A stretch of 64,000 nt of DNA from the NCBI GenBank assembly GCA_022264855.1, contig JABYQU010000005.1, forward strand, positions 1,116,001-1,180,000. The letters are read 5' to 3'. The position numbers and the translations under genes are program-made. The notes beneath the pieces are model-generated. The model saw nothing but the letters and a program-made list of their open reading frames with translations, made no database searches and was not told where the DNA came from. Position 1 is the stretch's first letter. The number at the start of each line of letters is the position of its first letter. The DNA is from Lenzites betulinus (taxonomy: Eukaryota > Basidiomycota > Agaricomycetes > Polyporales > Polyporaceae). Below are positions 33,655 through 46,104 of the stretch, one piece after another.

Positions 33655-36140
33655 ATCTAAGCAGTACTCAGGATCTAGTGGAATGTACGGCTCGTCGGGG
33701 CTTCCAAAGGATTGGTTTGCGGACGAAGGACGGCCGCGGTACGGGTAGATATTTGTCTAGCAAAGGCGCCGACGAGATTAAGGTGAGTACTTACACGTGT
33801 GATCATGCAGTCGATCCATCACTCACTCACTCACTCCTCACTCCATCTGTAAACCTGGCATCTCACTCGTAAAGCCATGTCTCGATTACCGCCGTCCCAA
33901 TCTGCTAATGACTTTGAAGAGAAAAGCGACAGGCCGAATCCCGTAGATGTGGACTACGAGTCTTCTGATCATAAGCGCGTTGCAACAGCCCACCCAACGC
34001 CCACCAAGCGCCGCCAGGCGAGGTCGTCCCTTCTGACCTTCCAGCGCAGGAACGTCGACGACGAGGTTCGAAAGCTTGAGCCGGGAGCTGATTCCACCTA
34101 CTGCGTCGTCACCCACGCTCCTCCTACGTACACAATAATAGAGTATGCACACCTCGTGCCATCTGCAACGCCAGACGCCGACGTAGGGATCGGCTTGTAT
34201 ATTTGCTCTGTTGTCTAGCTAATGATGTTCTGCAGCTGGATAAATTAGAATGGGCTTGGAACGCCGAGAATAAGTCAACGGATCTAAACACGGAGAATAA
34301 CATCCATCCTCGTGAGTGTCCCTACACTCATGCAAGACAGGGCGGATCTCACATCTCATACAGTCGATATAAACCTCCATCGGTACTTTGACCGCACCAA
34401 AGACAACGAGCACAATGGATGGTTTTGGCTCCCCTGTGGCGAGCGCGCGCTTAACATTATTACAAACATGCGCCAATATTATGTTGGCACTCGTAGTAGT
34501 ACGCCGTCACCAGCGCAGTACCCCAATGCACGACGCAACCCTTGTGAGGTATGGGCAGACCGCTGTGTTGTTTTCAATGCACTCAATGATGTTCCAGTTC
34601 TACCCGAAATACGCATCCTTCAAGTTTAGGTATCGCTTTGTGCCGTTCCCCGCCATGGAGACATCATGGGCCGTCAGGCAACTCAACTTTCCTATCAAGA
34701 AATTCAGTCCAAAAACAAAAGTCAAGCAATATTACTACCCATTCGAGACCTTACGCCGCATAACCCTCCATGTCCCGTATCACTTCGTCATCTTCGACAC
34801 AGGCCGAAAACTCTCGGGTATCTACACGTCCCCCGATTTGCTAGAGAACAAGCTTGAGGAAGACTTCCCATGGCTGGATGCGGCTGAGCTGCTGGCGTTG
34901 GAGGCAGCCAAATATATCTACGAAGCATGGATGGCTTCCAAACCTGATTGGCTGAAGGAGGCGTCGTCTAACGATGAACATACTTCTGGTGGGTCTGACG
35001 ACTCTGGCAGTCCTAATTCCGGGGACTCCTCCGGCGATGGCAGCGACGCAGACGGCAGCGACACATATGACAGTGACGCAGATGGCAGCGATACAGAGCG
35101 CAGCGACCAGAACTCGTCCGCCCAGGACGGCGTCCATTCTCAGGGAGTGTTCGAGCAGGGTTCACGACGTGCACGCATTGCACGCCGTGCAGGGACACAC
35201 TCGTCATCGCTGGCTCCGGAGGACTCGGGGTCGTGCGTCGATACTGTTGAAGACTTTGAGGACTCGGACGCCTACGAGGAGGAGGTACGACCAGAAGATG
35301 AGGACTCGGACGAGGAGTATGAGGACCCTGAGTGGCTTGCGAGGCTGCACGCTTGGGTGGAGGAGGTTTGCGAGGCGAGTCAGGCGACGTATGAGCACAC
35401 GGGGTCCCCGTCTTCTTCCCCAGCCGATCTTGTCGCAACCCCGGGCCTGGTCGAGGACTCGGACGACGCGACTGCAAGCTTGGCTGTCGAGCCTCCCGCG
35501 ACTGACAACTCAGCTGTACCCTCGATTGGGCGCACCGAGTCGCCGTATATGGCGCCATGCGTTGTCTAACAACGCAGGGGCCGCTACCATGACTCATGCA
35601 TCCTTTAACTGTGTATCGTGGTACGTCCAATGCTGTATCGTGCATACTGGTGTTGCTGGATGCTGACAACAGATGTGTAGGTCGGTCAGCCATTGGATGT
35701 ATTGCCCGGCAACCTTGCAAGTGTGCAAGCTTGCAAGTGTGCAAGCTTGCAAACATGAACCTGCTATGATCATTTCTTTCTTTCTATCAGCCCACATTGT
35801 ATGATGTCCAATACCCTGTTAAGTGCATTCAGCTCGGGTTCCAACCCTTTATATCGCGGTACTCTGTCTCTCATTCTGCGGGTACAAATGCCCCCGTCCC
35901 TTCCGAGTCTGTCACTCACCACGCCCCCTCGCTCGCGCAGCGTTAACGACTCCACAGACCCACTGGCAACATCCCTCATGGCCGACACAAACAGCGTGCT
36001 CTGCCCTGTGTCGCTGTCCAACTGCAGCGACGAGCATCTACTACTCACTACTCAGACTCTACACACGCGGCTTGCCCCGGGCTAACGTCGCCCGCGGCCG
36101 CGCGGGCGTGCGTACTAACCACCGCCAGCCATTCATTCGA
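33655..36140 (+). repeat. Direct segmental duplication, copy 1
   Basis: Aligns in the same orientation with 41,000-43,548. It runs from TCAGGATCTAGTGGAATGTA, upstream of HNH copy B, through the whole HNH gene and its 3' flank, into a CFEM-gene promoter and broken first exons. Confidence 0.85.
33877..35569 (+). CDS. HNH-nuclease-like protein, copy B
   Basis: Exons 33877-34182, 34236-34311, 34364-34548 and 34598-35569 (512 codons, phases consistent). It has the same layout as copy A: CVVTHAPPTYTIIEYAHLVP, LEWAW, NNIHPL, INLHRYFD, HNGWFWLPC, then SWAVRQLNFP, YYYPFETL and FDTGRKLSG. All three H-N-H positions are kept. A Gly-Ser-Asp repeat (several GSDADGSD-like units, about residues 360-400) precedes the acidic tail EDSDEEYEDPEWLARL. 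Exon/intron borders match copies A and C exactly. It is more similar to copy C than to A, in keeping with the local duplication. Confidence 0.72.
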
Positions 36141-36215
36141 AACAGCGGCGACCTGTGCACGTCTGCAGACATACACGAGGGACAAGCTGGACAACCTTGT
36201 CCATGGCCGGGTAGC
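35978..36215 (+). pseudogene. CFEM gene fragment, copy 1
   Basis: ATGGCCGACAC..., in the same context as the start of the 51.6 kb CFEM gene: a TTTATATC box, a CTCTCTC leader, then MADTNSVLC and LSNCSDE. After a broken intron, SGDLCTSAD corresponds to SGDLCTCAD of the 51.6 kb gene, so one cysteine of the CxC pair is lost, and a deletion removes the following residues. No stalk or membrane span remains. Confidence 0.7.
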
Positions 36216-37994
36216 GACTCCGGCGCGATTCGTGCAGCGCTGTTTGTGTTTCTAATGATAGGTGCGTGGTCGTGATCACTGATAGTACCTTTGAATATTC
36301 TCAGGACGCATCTGGCCTCAGCGTCCCGTCGAGGTCGGGGCCGGAGGACTTAGGCTTAGTGAGGTGGGCAAGTTGGATTTCGAGGTCGAGGCGGGCCAGG
36401 GGCCTCCGCTGATACGTCCGCTTACTATTACTGCTCAGCTGGATCAGAATTACTGAGCCGCACCACAGCTTGAAGCGTGAACCTCCCGCTGGCCGCTCTG
36501 TACGAGCAGCTCATGCGAGTGACGCTACGCGCGCAAGCTTGAAGCACAACACAAACTGGGGCGCAACCAAATCCTACGACTCCATCTCCTCCTCGAGCCC
36601 ATGCCATCGTCAAAGTGTCGACCCCGCCGTCGTCAGTCTGCGGCACGACCGCGACCGCTTGGGGTGCTCGCACACCCGCTGCGCAGCACTTGCGTTACTA
36701 TCGCCACCACGACTATCGTCGTCGTCGTCGCGATCATACATAGCCGCTGTGGGTAGGTCCGCCTTGCGCCTTGCTCGAGGGGGTGGCGTTCGAGGTGTTC
36801 GTCTTGGGCGCCACCCGCTTCGTACTTGAGGAGGTGTGCATCGGCCCCATTCCATATTACACAGTGCCATGAATTTGATGCGTTTACAGCCACGATATTC
36901 TCGAGGCTAATGCCGCCAAGGAGAGGACGCTCGATGTGCGGTGGCGTCAAGCCCTCATGCGTGTTCAGGAAGAGGAGCGTCCCGTTGTCCATGATATTTT
37001 ATGTGGCGGGGAGGAGAGAGGGAGAGGGACGCGCAACGCGTGGTGGCGTCGAGGCGAGAGGAAACTTGAGATCGCGACGGATACGAGCGGTGGGATCGAG
37101 CGCACCTTGCGCCTTCGTGTCTGTGGGGAGAGGTGCGTACCCTTGCCCTTGATCTTCTCTTCCGAGCACCGATTGCTGAGCGACGGGCCTCTGCTGCGTA
37201 GACGAGGGAAGGAGAGAGGTCGAGGCCACCGGCTCGCAGATCAGCGGGTCTGGGACGTGGATCCTTGCGCGGTCTTGAGCGCGGCGGCGCGCCCGCCAGA
37301 TCTCACATCGCGCCAGCTGGGAGGCAGAAGATGGAGAGACGAGAGGAGATGACGGCGTGAGGCAAGCCGCACGTCCGTGTCCGCGCGCGCGTGCAAGGGA
37401 GATGGCGGACTCGAACTTCACAACCTCCCCACAGAGCAAGGCGCACGAGTTGTTATTGTTTACGCGTTGTGGGGATCGGGCGTGTGGATGTGGTTAAAGT
37501 GCGTCTGGAGGCCGGCCGGCCGGGCGGTGGCGTTGCAGGAGGCGTCGCAGGAGGACGAAGTGTGTGGCGTTATTCTGAGAAGACCGACGACTTCAAACAC
37601 GGAGCTGAGCTGCTATACATTTTGGGTCTTCGCCTTGATATTGTCTAGGTGGGATACACGCGGGGCTGCGTCTCTGGCTCGAAGGTCCGTGGGCTGTATG
37701 GCGACTCGACGCCACCGCAGGGGCAGGTGCTGGGAGGGTTGGACAAATGTAGGTCTCCTCAATCCAGACACCCAGCAGATATTTTGTTTTGCTGACATGT
37801 TGACGTCAGTAACAATACTTCCCAAACGTTGTGGTGCGCGGAGACGAGACGTAGGGATCACTTCTGAGCGGGGCCGCGTCTTAGCCCGCGAAAGCACGCT
37901 GAGCGCGTGCCGCCACGACCACGTGATCCTGTCATGGCGACGCGGCGGGACACTCTTGCGCGCCTAACAGCGACGGTTTTCCTCTTGACTCCCG
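36216..37994. repeat. Degenerate third copy of the 39-40 kb repeat sequence
   Basis: 36,850-37,660 shares GGACGCTCGATGTGCGGTGG, TGCGTGTTCAGGA/TGCGTCTTCGGAG and ATGGCGACTCGACGCCACCG-type blocks with 39,160-40,110. The rest of the interval has no gene that I can support. Confidence 0.55.
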
Positions 37995-40565
37995 TCATTG
38001 TGTTGTCCTCAGCCCCTGCTTGACTTGGTCGGGCTTATCTTGCTCTGTCGTGTTAGTGACCACAGCTTGCAGCTGGCACTGCGGCTTCCCTGTTCCAGCT
38101 TGGACTACTATGGGATCCTATGGCATTGCGTCCCACCGTCCTCGTCGTATCTTGCTGGGTGTGCTTGTCTAGTGTCCTGTCTGTGTCCTGGTAGCGTATA
38201 TGCGTCTTTTCCCCTACCCGGGGGTCTTGAATTGGCTTGTGTAGTGCGAGAAGCTGGACGGGACGTGTACTCGCGCCCCAGATCGCGCAGATTTAGACCA
38301 GATTCAGGTGAGTCATTCCCATGCTTCATTCCTTGATTTGTGCACTTCTGCTCGCTCTGTGTATCTTTTTCATATCTTGAATCATGTTTTGGCCCCATGT
38401 GAAGCTTGCCAGCTCTTATCGTGTCCTCATCGGACTTCTCCGCGCCCAGCATCCGTATTGCTCCGGATGAACGATCCATTCCGGGCTCGTTGAAGCCAAG
38501 TTCGTAGCGTCGTCCGGTGTCAAGCCTGCATCTCCTAAGTGTCCTATACGTGGCCTTCGGACGCATCTCCCAGATCTTCGTCGTATGTTTTCATATCGAG
38601 GATCATCCCCTTAGGGTCTTCAACCCGGTGTCCCTCAGTCAGATCATGTGTGTACCCCCATGTAGCCCAGTCGGCTCGTGTTCCATCATCAAGGGTGCGT
38701 GTCAATTCCGCGGCGTGTTCGCTGTCGTATTTGCTTGAGATGCGTGTCCATCATTCCTTTGCCCCCGATGGAGATCCTTTGGGTCCTATCCGCGGGTCAT
38801 CCCGCTATACGCCACTGGCCATCGGCGTCGACGAGTCTCTTCATGAATTCATCATCATGTCCTGTCGTCTCCGGCGGGACCGTGTCGCGCCGCATATGTG
38901 TGGCTGCACCGATCGAAGGCATCTCCTAGTCTTGCGCGACGTTGGATGTGGCGGCCATACAGGCCCCGTTCCTCCGTGCTCGTGCATTCCCAGCTATCGA
39001 TGATGGGGTGCCACGCGCCCGGATGGGCAGGGAGGGGAGGGTGGCGCACGAGGTGTTCACATCGTGCGCCACCCGCTTCGCACTTTGGACGCGCCGTCGA
39101 CCGCGCGGTGTGTAGATGTCCTGACCCCGCAGGCCACGAACTCGATACGATCGCGATCGCAACCACGATGCTCTTGAGGCTCACGCGGATGGCCAAGAAG
39201 GAGCGGCGGAGGACGCTCGATGTGCGGTGGCGTCGAGCGAACTCGAGATCGCGGCGGATGGTGCGGTGGCGTCGAGCGCACCCCGAGCCCTCGTGCGTCT
39301 TCGGAGAAAGGTGCGTGCCATTGCTCATGGTCTATATTTTGGCAGACAACGGTCGAGGTGAGGGGGACGCTCGACGCGGGGTGGCGTTGAAGCCTAAGGG
39401 AGCTTGAGATCACGGCGGACACGGGCGGTGGCGTCGGGCGCACCTAGGACCTTCATGCGTCTTCAGGGAGAGGTGCGTACCCTTGCTTATGATCCCATCC
39501 GAGTAGCGAGTGGTGCGCCTCCGCGGCGGCGGGAGAGGGGAGGGAGAGACGACGCCACCGCCGGCTCGCGATCAGCGATCCAGGACGAAGATCTTCGCGC
39601 GCGGTCTCCAGCGCGGCTGCACGCGCCCCGGCTCACATCGCAGCCTCCCGATTCCCCATCGTGCAGGGAACGAGCGAGGATGAAGAGCGGAAGGGTAGAG
39701 AGGGGGAATGGGGATGATGACGGCGGGAGGCAAGCCGCATGTCCGTGTCCGCGCGCGGGCGTGCGAGGTATAGGGCGGACTCGAACTTCGCACTCCGCTG
39801 CGCCGCGCACTCCGCGCAGTTGTCCCTCCCCCCGACTACCCACGGGTGCGTGCGTGCAGGCGTCGTCATTGTCTCCGGACGTGGGGGCTCCGCGCGTGGA
39901 TGTGGTCGAGGTGCGTGTGGAGATAAGCCGGGTGGACGGTGGCGTCGCAGGAGGACGAGGAGGGTGGCGTCCCACCGAGAAGATCTCAAGCACGGAGCTA
40001 AGCTACTAGACTTCCTCGAATTCCCCTTGTGATTGTCTACTCACGATGGATATGGATTTGCGTAAGTCGCTCGCTCGGAGCTGTGTAAACTGTCTGGCGA
40101 CTGGACGCCACCGCGTGTCGCAGGTGCGGGGAAGGTCCGCGACGAGTTATGCGCGCGCTCGCGCGCGCAGGCTTCCTCGAGTGAGCAGAGTGCGGACGGC
40201 TATTCCGAGTCTTAGTGCGTGTATGGTGCACCGTTAGAGCACTTCCCGTCCTTGCACGTACTGTGCGCGCTGGTGAGAATGGGCAGGGCATGCCTGGGGC
40301 TTGATTGGTGCGTTTCATCCCTGAGCTTCTGACAACTAAATACTCATCATTCAATATTTTTAGCCCACTGTAGACGCGAGGTTCGTCTGCGGACATCTAA
40401 GCGTCAGGTAGGCACTGTACAACTGCTCCCGGGAACGTATCTGTCTACAGCCGAGCCCCCCACTACTCCCTGTGCGGTCGCTACCTCAACCAACCGCTGA
40501 TGCTACCGTCGCGTGATCGTGAGGTGGCTGTTGAAGCCCACGCGGATCCTCTCATATGCGCACCC
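37995..40565 (+). repeat. Large inverted duplication, left arm
   Basis: Aligns with the reverse complement of 46,105-48,650. Strong blocks include AGATCGCGCAGATTTAGAC, TGCGTACCCTTGCTTATGAT and ATGGATATGGATTTGCG. It is diverged and carries small indels, with no functional gene. Long frames in it on both strands are GC shadows. Confidence 0.85.
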
Positions 40566-41234
40566 AGCGCCGTTTCTAACAACCTCACCGCGTGCCCTGT
40601 CCTGCAATGTCCTTGTCCCTCCCAATAACAGGAAGATACCGAATCAGTGCCCGGTACGTCGGGACCTCCGAGTCTCTCCTCCCGTGAGTACTTACTCCCC
40701 GTCCACAACCCCTTTCGTATGCTCGACGACACATACCAAATATTCCCGATGAGGGGACAAGCTGCCATTGTCTCTAGATTTACTATCCTCCTCCGACGGT
40801 AACGACTGGCAATCACCGTTGGACTGCAACGACGGCATCGGCCGTCACTTATAAGGGAGAAAACGCTCAGACTTGACCGACCGAGCCCGAGACGTGAGCA
40901 CAGTGCCGCGAACCTTGGCTTTCGTAACGATGTAGCCACCAGTCAGTCGTATTTTTGGGATAACGCCCGTCGACAGCGAGTTTGCATACCTGCGGATTTC
41001 CTAAGTAGTACTCAGGATCTGGTGGAATGTACGGCTCGTCGGGGCTTCCAAAGGATTGGTGTGCGGACGAAGGACGGCCGCGGTACGGGTAGATATTTGT
41101 CTAGTAAAGGCGCCGATGAGATTAAGGTGAGTACCTACACGTGTGATCCTGCAGTCGAATCATCGCTCACTCACCACTCACTCGACCCTCTCACCCCACC
41201 CAACCTGAAAACTTGGCATCGCGCTCGTACAACC

Positions 41235-43017
41235 ATGTCTCAATTACAACCGTCCCATTCTGCTAATGATTCTGAAGACAAAAGGGACAGGCCGGATCCC
41301 GTAGATGCCGACTACGAGTCTTTTGATCATAAGCGCGTTGCAGAAACCCACCCAACGCCCACCAAGCGCTGCAGAGCGAACTCGTCCCTTCAATCCTTCC
41401 AGCGCAGAAACGTTGACGAGGCGGTCATCAAGCTCGATCCGAAAGCTGATTCCACCTATTGTGTCGTCACCCGCGCTTCCCCCGCCTACACGATCATCAA
41501 GTATACGCACGTTTTGGGAGCTGCCACGTCGGACGAAGTCGTAGGAGTCGGCCAGAATGTCTACTGCTCCGCCCCATAGCTAACGATGCTTTGCAGCTGG
41601 ATAAATTAGAATGGGCCTGGAACTTCAAGCCCAAGACGCTGGACGTCGACACTCCCGATAACATCCATCCTCGTGAGTGTCCCTACACGCATGCGAGACA
41701 GGGCAGGTCTCATGTCCCACACAGTCGATGTAACCCTCCATCGGTACTTCGACCGTACCGAAAACAACAAGCACAACGGATGGTTTTGGCTCCCCTGTGG
41801 CAAGGGCGCGTTTGACATTATTGGGAAGATGCGCGAATATTATGTTGGCACTCTTATGGGGTCACCAGAGCAGTACCCCAATGCACGACGCAACCCTTTT
41901 GAGGTACAGGCAGACCGCTGTGTTGTTTTCAGTGCACTCAACGATGTTCCAGTTCTACAAGAACAAGGAATCCTCCAAGAAATCCTCTAAGATATCCTTC
42001 AAATTTGAGTATCAACTTATGCCTTTCCCCGCCATGAAGACATCATGGGCCGTCAGGCAACTTGACTTTCCCGTTGCAGAGTTCAGCCCAAACACAAAAT
42101 TTGAACAATACTACTACCCATTCGAGACCGTACCCCATATGACCCTCCACGTCCCATATCACTCCGTCATCTACGACACAGGCCGAAAACTCTCAGGTGT
42201 CTACACGATCCCCCATTTGGTGGGGAGAATGCTTCGGCAAGACTTCGAATGGCTGGATGGGAATACCCTAGCTGTGTTGCAATGGATTAAAGATATCTAC
42301 GAAGCATGGAAGGCTTCCAAGCCCGATTGGCTGAAGGAGGCGTCGTCTAACGATGAACATACTTCTGGTGGACCTGACGACTCTGGCAGTCCTGGTTCCG
42401 GGGACTCCTCCGGCCATGGCAGCGATGCGGGGGGCAGCGACGCATATGGCAGCGACGTGTCATATCGCAGCAACGTGTCATATGGTAGCAATGTGTCATA
42501 TGGCAGCGGCGCATATGATAGCGACACATATGGCAGCGACACAGGGGGCAGCGACCAGAATTCGTCCGCCCAGGACGGCGTCCATTCTCAGGGAGGGTTC
42601 GAGCAGGGTTCACGACGTGCACGCATTGCACGCCATGCAGGGACACACTCGTCATCGCTGGCTCCGGAGGACTCGGGGTCGTGCGTCGATACTGTTGAAG
42701 ACTTTGAGGACTCGGACGCCTACGAGGAGGAGGTACGACCAGAAGATGAGGACTCGGACGAGGAGTATGAGGACCCTGAGTGGCTTGCGAGGCTGCACGC
42801 TTGGGTGGAGGAGGTTTGCGAGGCGAGTCAGGCGACGCATGAGCACACGGGGTCCCCGTCTTCTTCCCCAGCCGATCTTGTCGCAACCCCGGGCCTGGTC
42901 GAGGACTCGGACGACGCGACTGAGAGCGTGGCTGTCGAGCCTCCCGCGACTGACATCTCAGCTGTACCCCCGATTGCGCGCACCGAGTCGCCGTATATGG
43001 CGCCAGGTGTTGTCTAA
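41235..43017 (+). CDS. HNH-nuclease-like protein, copy C
   Basis: Exons 41235-41540, 41597-41672, 41725-41903 and 41953-43017 (541 codons, phases consistent). The H-N-H positions are retained (IIKYTHVLG, DNIHPL, VTLHRYFD), although the usual AHLVP around the first His has become THVLG. The segment FYKNKESSKKSSKISFKF is a Lys/Ser-rich expansion absent from copy B. The Ser/Asp tail contains the longest repeat of the three copies, about ten GSDxYG-like units around 42,410-42,550. The acidic end EDSDEEYEDPEWLARL is the same as in copy B. Confidence 0.72.
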
Positions 43018-43414
43018 CAACGGAAGGGTCGCCACCGTGGCTCATGCGTCCTTGAACTGTGTATCGTGGTACGTCCAATGCTGTATCGTGCATACTGTGT
43101 TCTGCTGGAGTCTGACAGCAGATGCACAGGTCTGTCGGTCATTGAATGTGATGCCCGGCAACCTGGCAAATGTGCAAGTTTGCAACAAGAACCCGCTATA
43201 ATAATTGCTTTCTTTGTCTCTATCCCTCCGCATTTTACGATGCCCAATACGCTGTTGAGTCCATTCAGCTCGGGTTCTAACCCTTCATATCACGGTACAC
43301 CCTCTCTCTCATTGCGCGAGTACAAACGCCCGTCCCCTCCAAGTCTGTTTCTGACGACGCACGCCCGCACGCCGTCAACGATACTAACCTTCTGGCAGCA
43401 TCCGTTAAGGCCTC

Positions 43415-43480
43415 ATGACCGACACAGACGGCGTAACCTGCACTGCATCGCTGTCCAGCTGTAGCGATGATACTACGCGC
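43415..43480 (+). pseudogene. CFEM gene fragment, copy 2
   Basis: MTDTDGVTCTASLSSCSD parallels the first CFEM exon of the 51.6 kb gene (MAETSGVVCTMSC) and copy 1 of this fragment. It is preceded by the same leader and a TTCATATC box. A donor-like GTAAGC follows, but no second CFEM exon is found. Confidence 0.65.
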
Positions 43481-43548
43481 AGGTAAGCTTCTACTACTCG
43501 CCCTCTGCGCGGGCGTGTGTACTGACCACCGCCAGTCATTCGTTCATC

Positions 43549-44110
43549 GTCGCCGTCGCGATCATGTATACCAGAGCCGGTGTGGGTAGGTACGCCTCGC
43601 ACGCCTCGATCGACGCCGCGCTCACCTTCTTCTCTACAGGATGCGTACGATCGGGCGAGGCGGGTTCTCCATAGCGGCATAACGCGAACGCGGCACACGT
43701 CCTACAGCAATCCAGTCTGCGAGTCCATCGCGAGCGGCGTCCGCGCCCACAATGCCAAGTTCGAAGTCGAGCTCCTCAGGCTCGCAAGGGCTCAGAGTGG
43801 TGGTGAAATCTCAAGTGCGAGTCCTCATGCATCGTTCATGCCCGCCCAAGCGACCCCACGTCCCCCGCTGGCAGGAGAGGACGGCCGGCGAGCGGATATA
43901 GTGAGTGTACAGTGCACATTCAAAAAGAGCGAATCGGGCGGTCTCGTACATAACACATCCTCCCCCACAAGTATACAGTAACAACAGATACATCGATATC
44001 AACAACACAACCGCCCAATCATAAATTACCCAGGCCTCCTCATTCGGCCGCCCACCAAGTTTGAGCCTCAACTTCCCGTCCCACCCAAGATCCGGTCCAC
44101 CCGCACACAC
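43549..44110. other. Unassigned region
   Basis: A plus-strand frame at 43,580-43,981 (RARRVLHSGITRTRHTS...) has no recognisable family and no good start context. It is not called as a gene. Confidence 0.35.
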
Positions 44111-45157
44111 TCACAGAACGAACCCAGCCCCGACCAAAACTCCCGCCACGGCCACGGCCACGGCCACGACCGCACCCCCGCCCGCGCGCACCCCCAGTGC
44201 GGCGTTATGCGCGGGCACAGTGCTGTTCGCCGGAGAGGGCGCAGGCGGGGCGCTGCTCACGTCCGCAGACGCCGACGCGGACGCGCTGCCGCTGCTGCTG
44301 AGAGCAGCGGCGGCGAGCGATGGGCTGGCCGCGCTCGCGGCGGGGGCGACGGTGAGCGTCGACGGGGGCGCGGAGAGCGCGGTGCCAGAGGACAGCGCGG
44401 CGCTCGGGCCGCGTGCGCTGCCGGAGACGTTCATGCTCGCGCTAGTGGAGTTGGCGGAGAGGGAGGCGGGCCGCGGGGAGCCGGAGCCGGAGGGGGTGGA
44501 GGGGAAGGCGGAGTGGGGGGTGGCGGAGCGCGAGGTGCTGCCGGAGAGCGGGGCGGACGCGCTGCGGCTGCCTGTGCCGACAGACGCGGACGCCGTGCTC
44601 GTCGGCGGGGGCACTACTCCTGGCGCGGCGGTCAGCGTGTGGACAGCGGTGTGTGGCGGCGGAGAAGACGCGCTCGATCTGTCCATCGCGCGCGCAGTGC
44701 ATGGGGCGGCGACAGATCGAAGCGTGGATGGATGAGATGGACGGGCACGTACCGGAGAGGCTGGGGCTGACCCCGGCGCCGCAGAGGAGCGCGAAGTCCT
44801 GGGCGGCGGTCGCGGCCTCCGACGCGGGGCACGCGCTCGTCACGCACGCCTCTGCTATCATGAGGAACGCCGGCTTGCTGCACACGCACTGCAGCTCCGT
44901 GATGCTGCCCGGCCGTCGAATCGTCAGTGAGTGCTGCACTGCCGAGGGGGGTGGGCTCACATGTCGGAGGAGCAGCCGCTGGTCGTGGCCGCCTGGAGGA
45001 CGCACTTCTCGGTGCACGGCGGGATACCGCTCAGGCCGCCAGACGGGAGCGGGTTGCTGGGATCCGCGCCGGTGGGCGTCGGGTCGCCCTGGGCTGCGAC
45101 GACGCGGCCGAGGACCAGGAGAGAAGGGACGAGCACGCGCATAAGGACGGTAAGCAT
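44111..45157 (-). CDS. CFEM-domain GPI-anchored surface protein
   Basis: Exons 45157-44961, 44904-44753 and 44619-44111 (285 codons, phases consistent). The signal peptide is MLTVLMRVLVPSLLVLGRVVAA. The CFEM domain runs IPPCTEKC, TSGC, ELQCVC, AEACVTSAC and LLCG, all eight cysteines, with intron 1 between Cys3 and Cys4. A Ser/Ala/Pro-rich region of about 140 residues follows, ending in a GPI-type hydrophobic tail (AVVAVAVAVAGVLVGAGFVL). Extreme GC and Ala/Ser bias in exon 3 produces long shadow frames on the other strand. A CTATTTAG box lies about 125 bases upstream. Confidence 0.82.
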
Positions 45158-45569
45158 TTTGGTTGGCGGTTGTAGGTCTGCGAAACCTGTGTGGGGGTCC
45201 GGGGGTGGTATACGTGCGCGGGGCGGGGGCGGGAAGTGGAAGTGGAAGTGGAAGTGGGGAACGGCGCACGCTGGGGAGCTAAATAGGCCCTCGCAGCGCA
45301 AGTTCGACAGTGCGCTTCCCCTCCTCGGAGGCCTGTACTGTGTAGCACAGACCATCGGTATCTGCCAATCACGCAGACGAGCCCCGTCCGTCGCTGTTCC
45401 ATCGCTGTCAGTGCATCATCTCATCATCGCACGTCCGCCGTCGACGTCGAACGCTGATTCTGCGAACTCGCGCGGCATTCTGCTTCCCTTACGCGGCTCT
45501 CTCCGGCGTCCTAGTCCCATTTATTTCCCTGCATCATGCATTCCCGCGCGAGCCTCGAGAAAGTACAGC
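45158..45569. other. Upstream region of the 44.1 kb CFEM gene
   Basis: Promoter-side sequence with a (GGAAGT)n run at about 45,235-45,257 and a CTATTTAG box at about 45,279-45,286 on the minus strand. No gene. Confidence 0.5.
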
Positions 45570-46030
45570 ATGGAAAACGCCGCTCGGCGTTCGCATCCGC
45601 CACCTCCGCACGCAGTCTTCATTCGTCCCGCGTCTCGCCATTATTGGAAGGGACGCGGACGTTATAGGAAGACCCGCGCGCAGCACGCAGTACGCAGAGC
45701 TGGGCGCGCAACTGAGCACTGACGGTTCGTGCTGGCTACAACAAGGATGCGCGATGGTAGCACGCGGTCGGTCGAGGTAGCGACTGCATCGTGCCAGCGG
45801 CGGGGAGAGCGACGGGGAGTAATGCCAGTGGGGCTCGAGCGGGGGGCTCAGCGCGGATCTGGACGGATGCGCTTCGGATTCGGGAAGCAGGAGCAGGAGC
45901 AGTTGAACGGTACTTGCTTACCTAAGGTCGCCTACCTATAGAGGGACGCTGCGTGCGCACCTACCTGACTGTGACGCCTCGAGCCTTCCGATTCGGATTC
46001 GGATCTGCAGTCGGCGCACGACAGTCGATT
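45570..46030. repeat. Dispersed repeat, copy 2
   Basis: Aligns in the same orientation with 20,710-21,185. It lies immediately next to the right inverted arm. Confidence 0.75.
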
Positions 46031-46104
46031 CCTGATAGGGGAAGAGACGAGGACATCCAAGTTTTAGGAACGGGCGCGCGGTGAGGCCTCCCGAAGCGGC
46101 GTTG

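Larger units (their letters stand above)
41000..43548 (+). repeat. Direct segmental duplication, copy 2
   Basis: Partner of 33,655-36,140, including HNH copy C and the 3' CFEM fragment. It lies within the interval between the two inverted arms. Confidence 0.85.
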
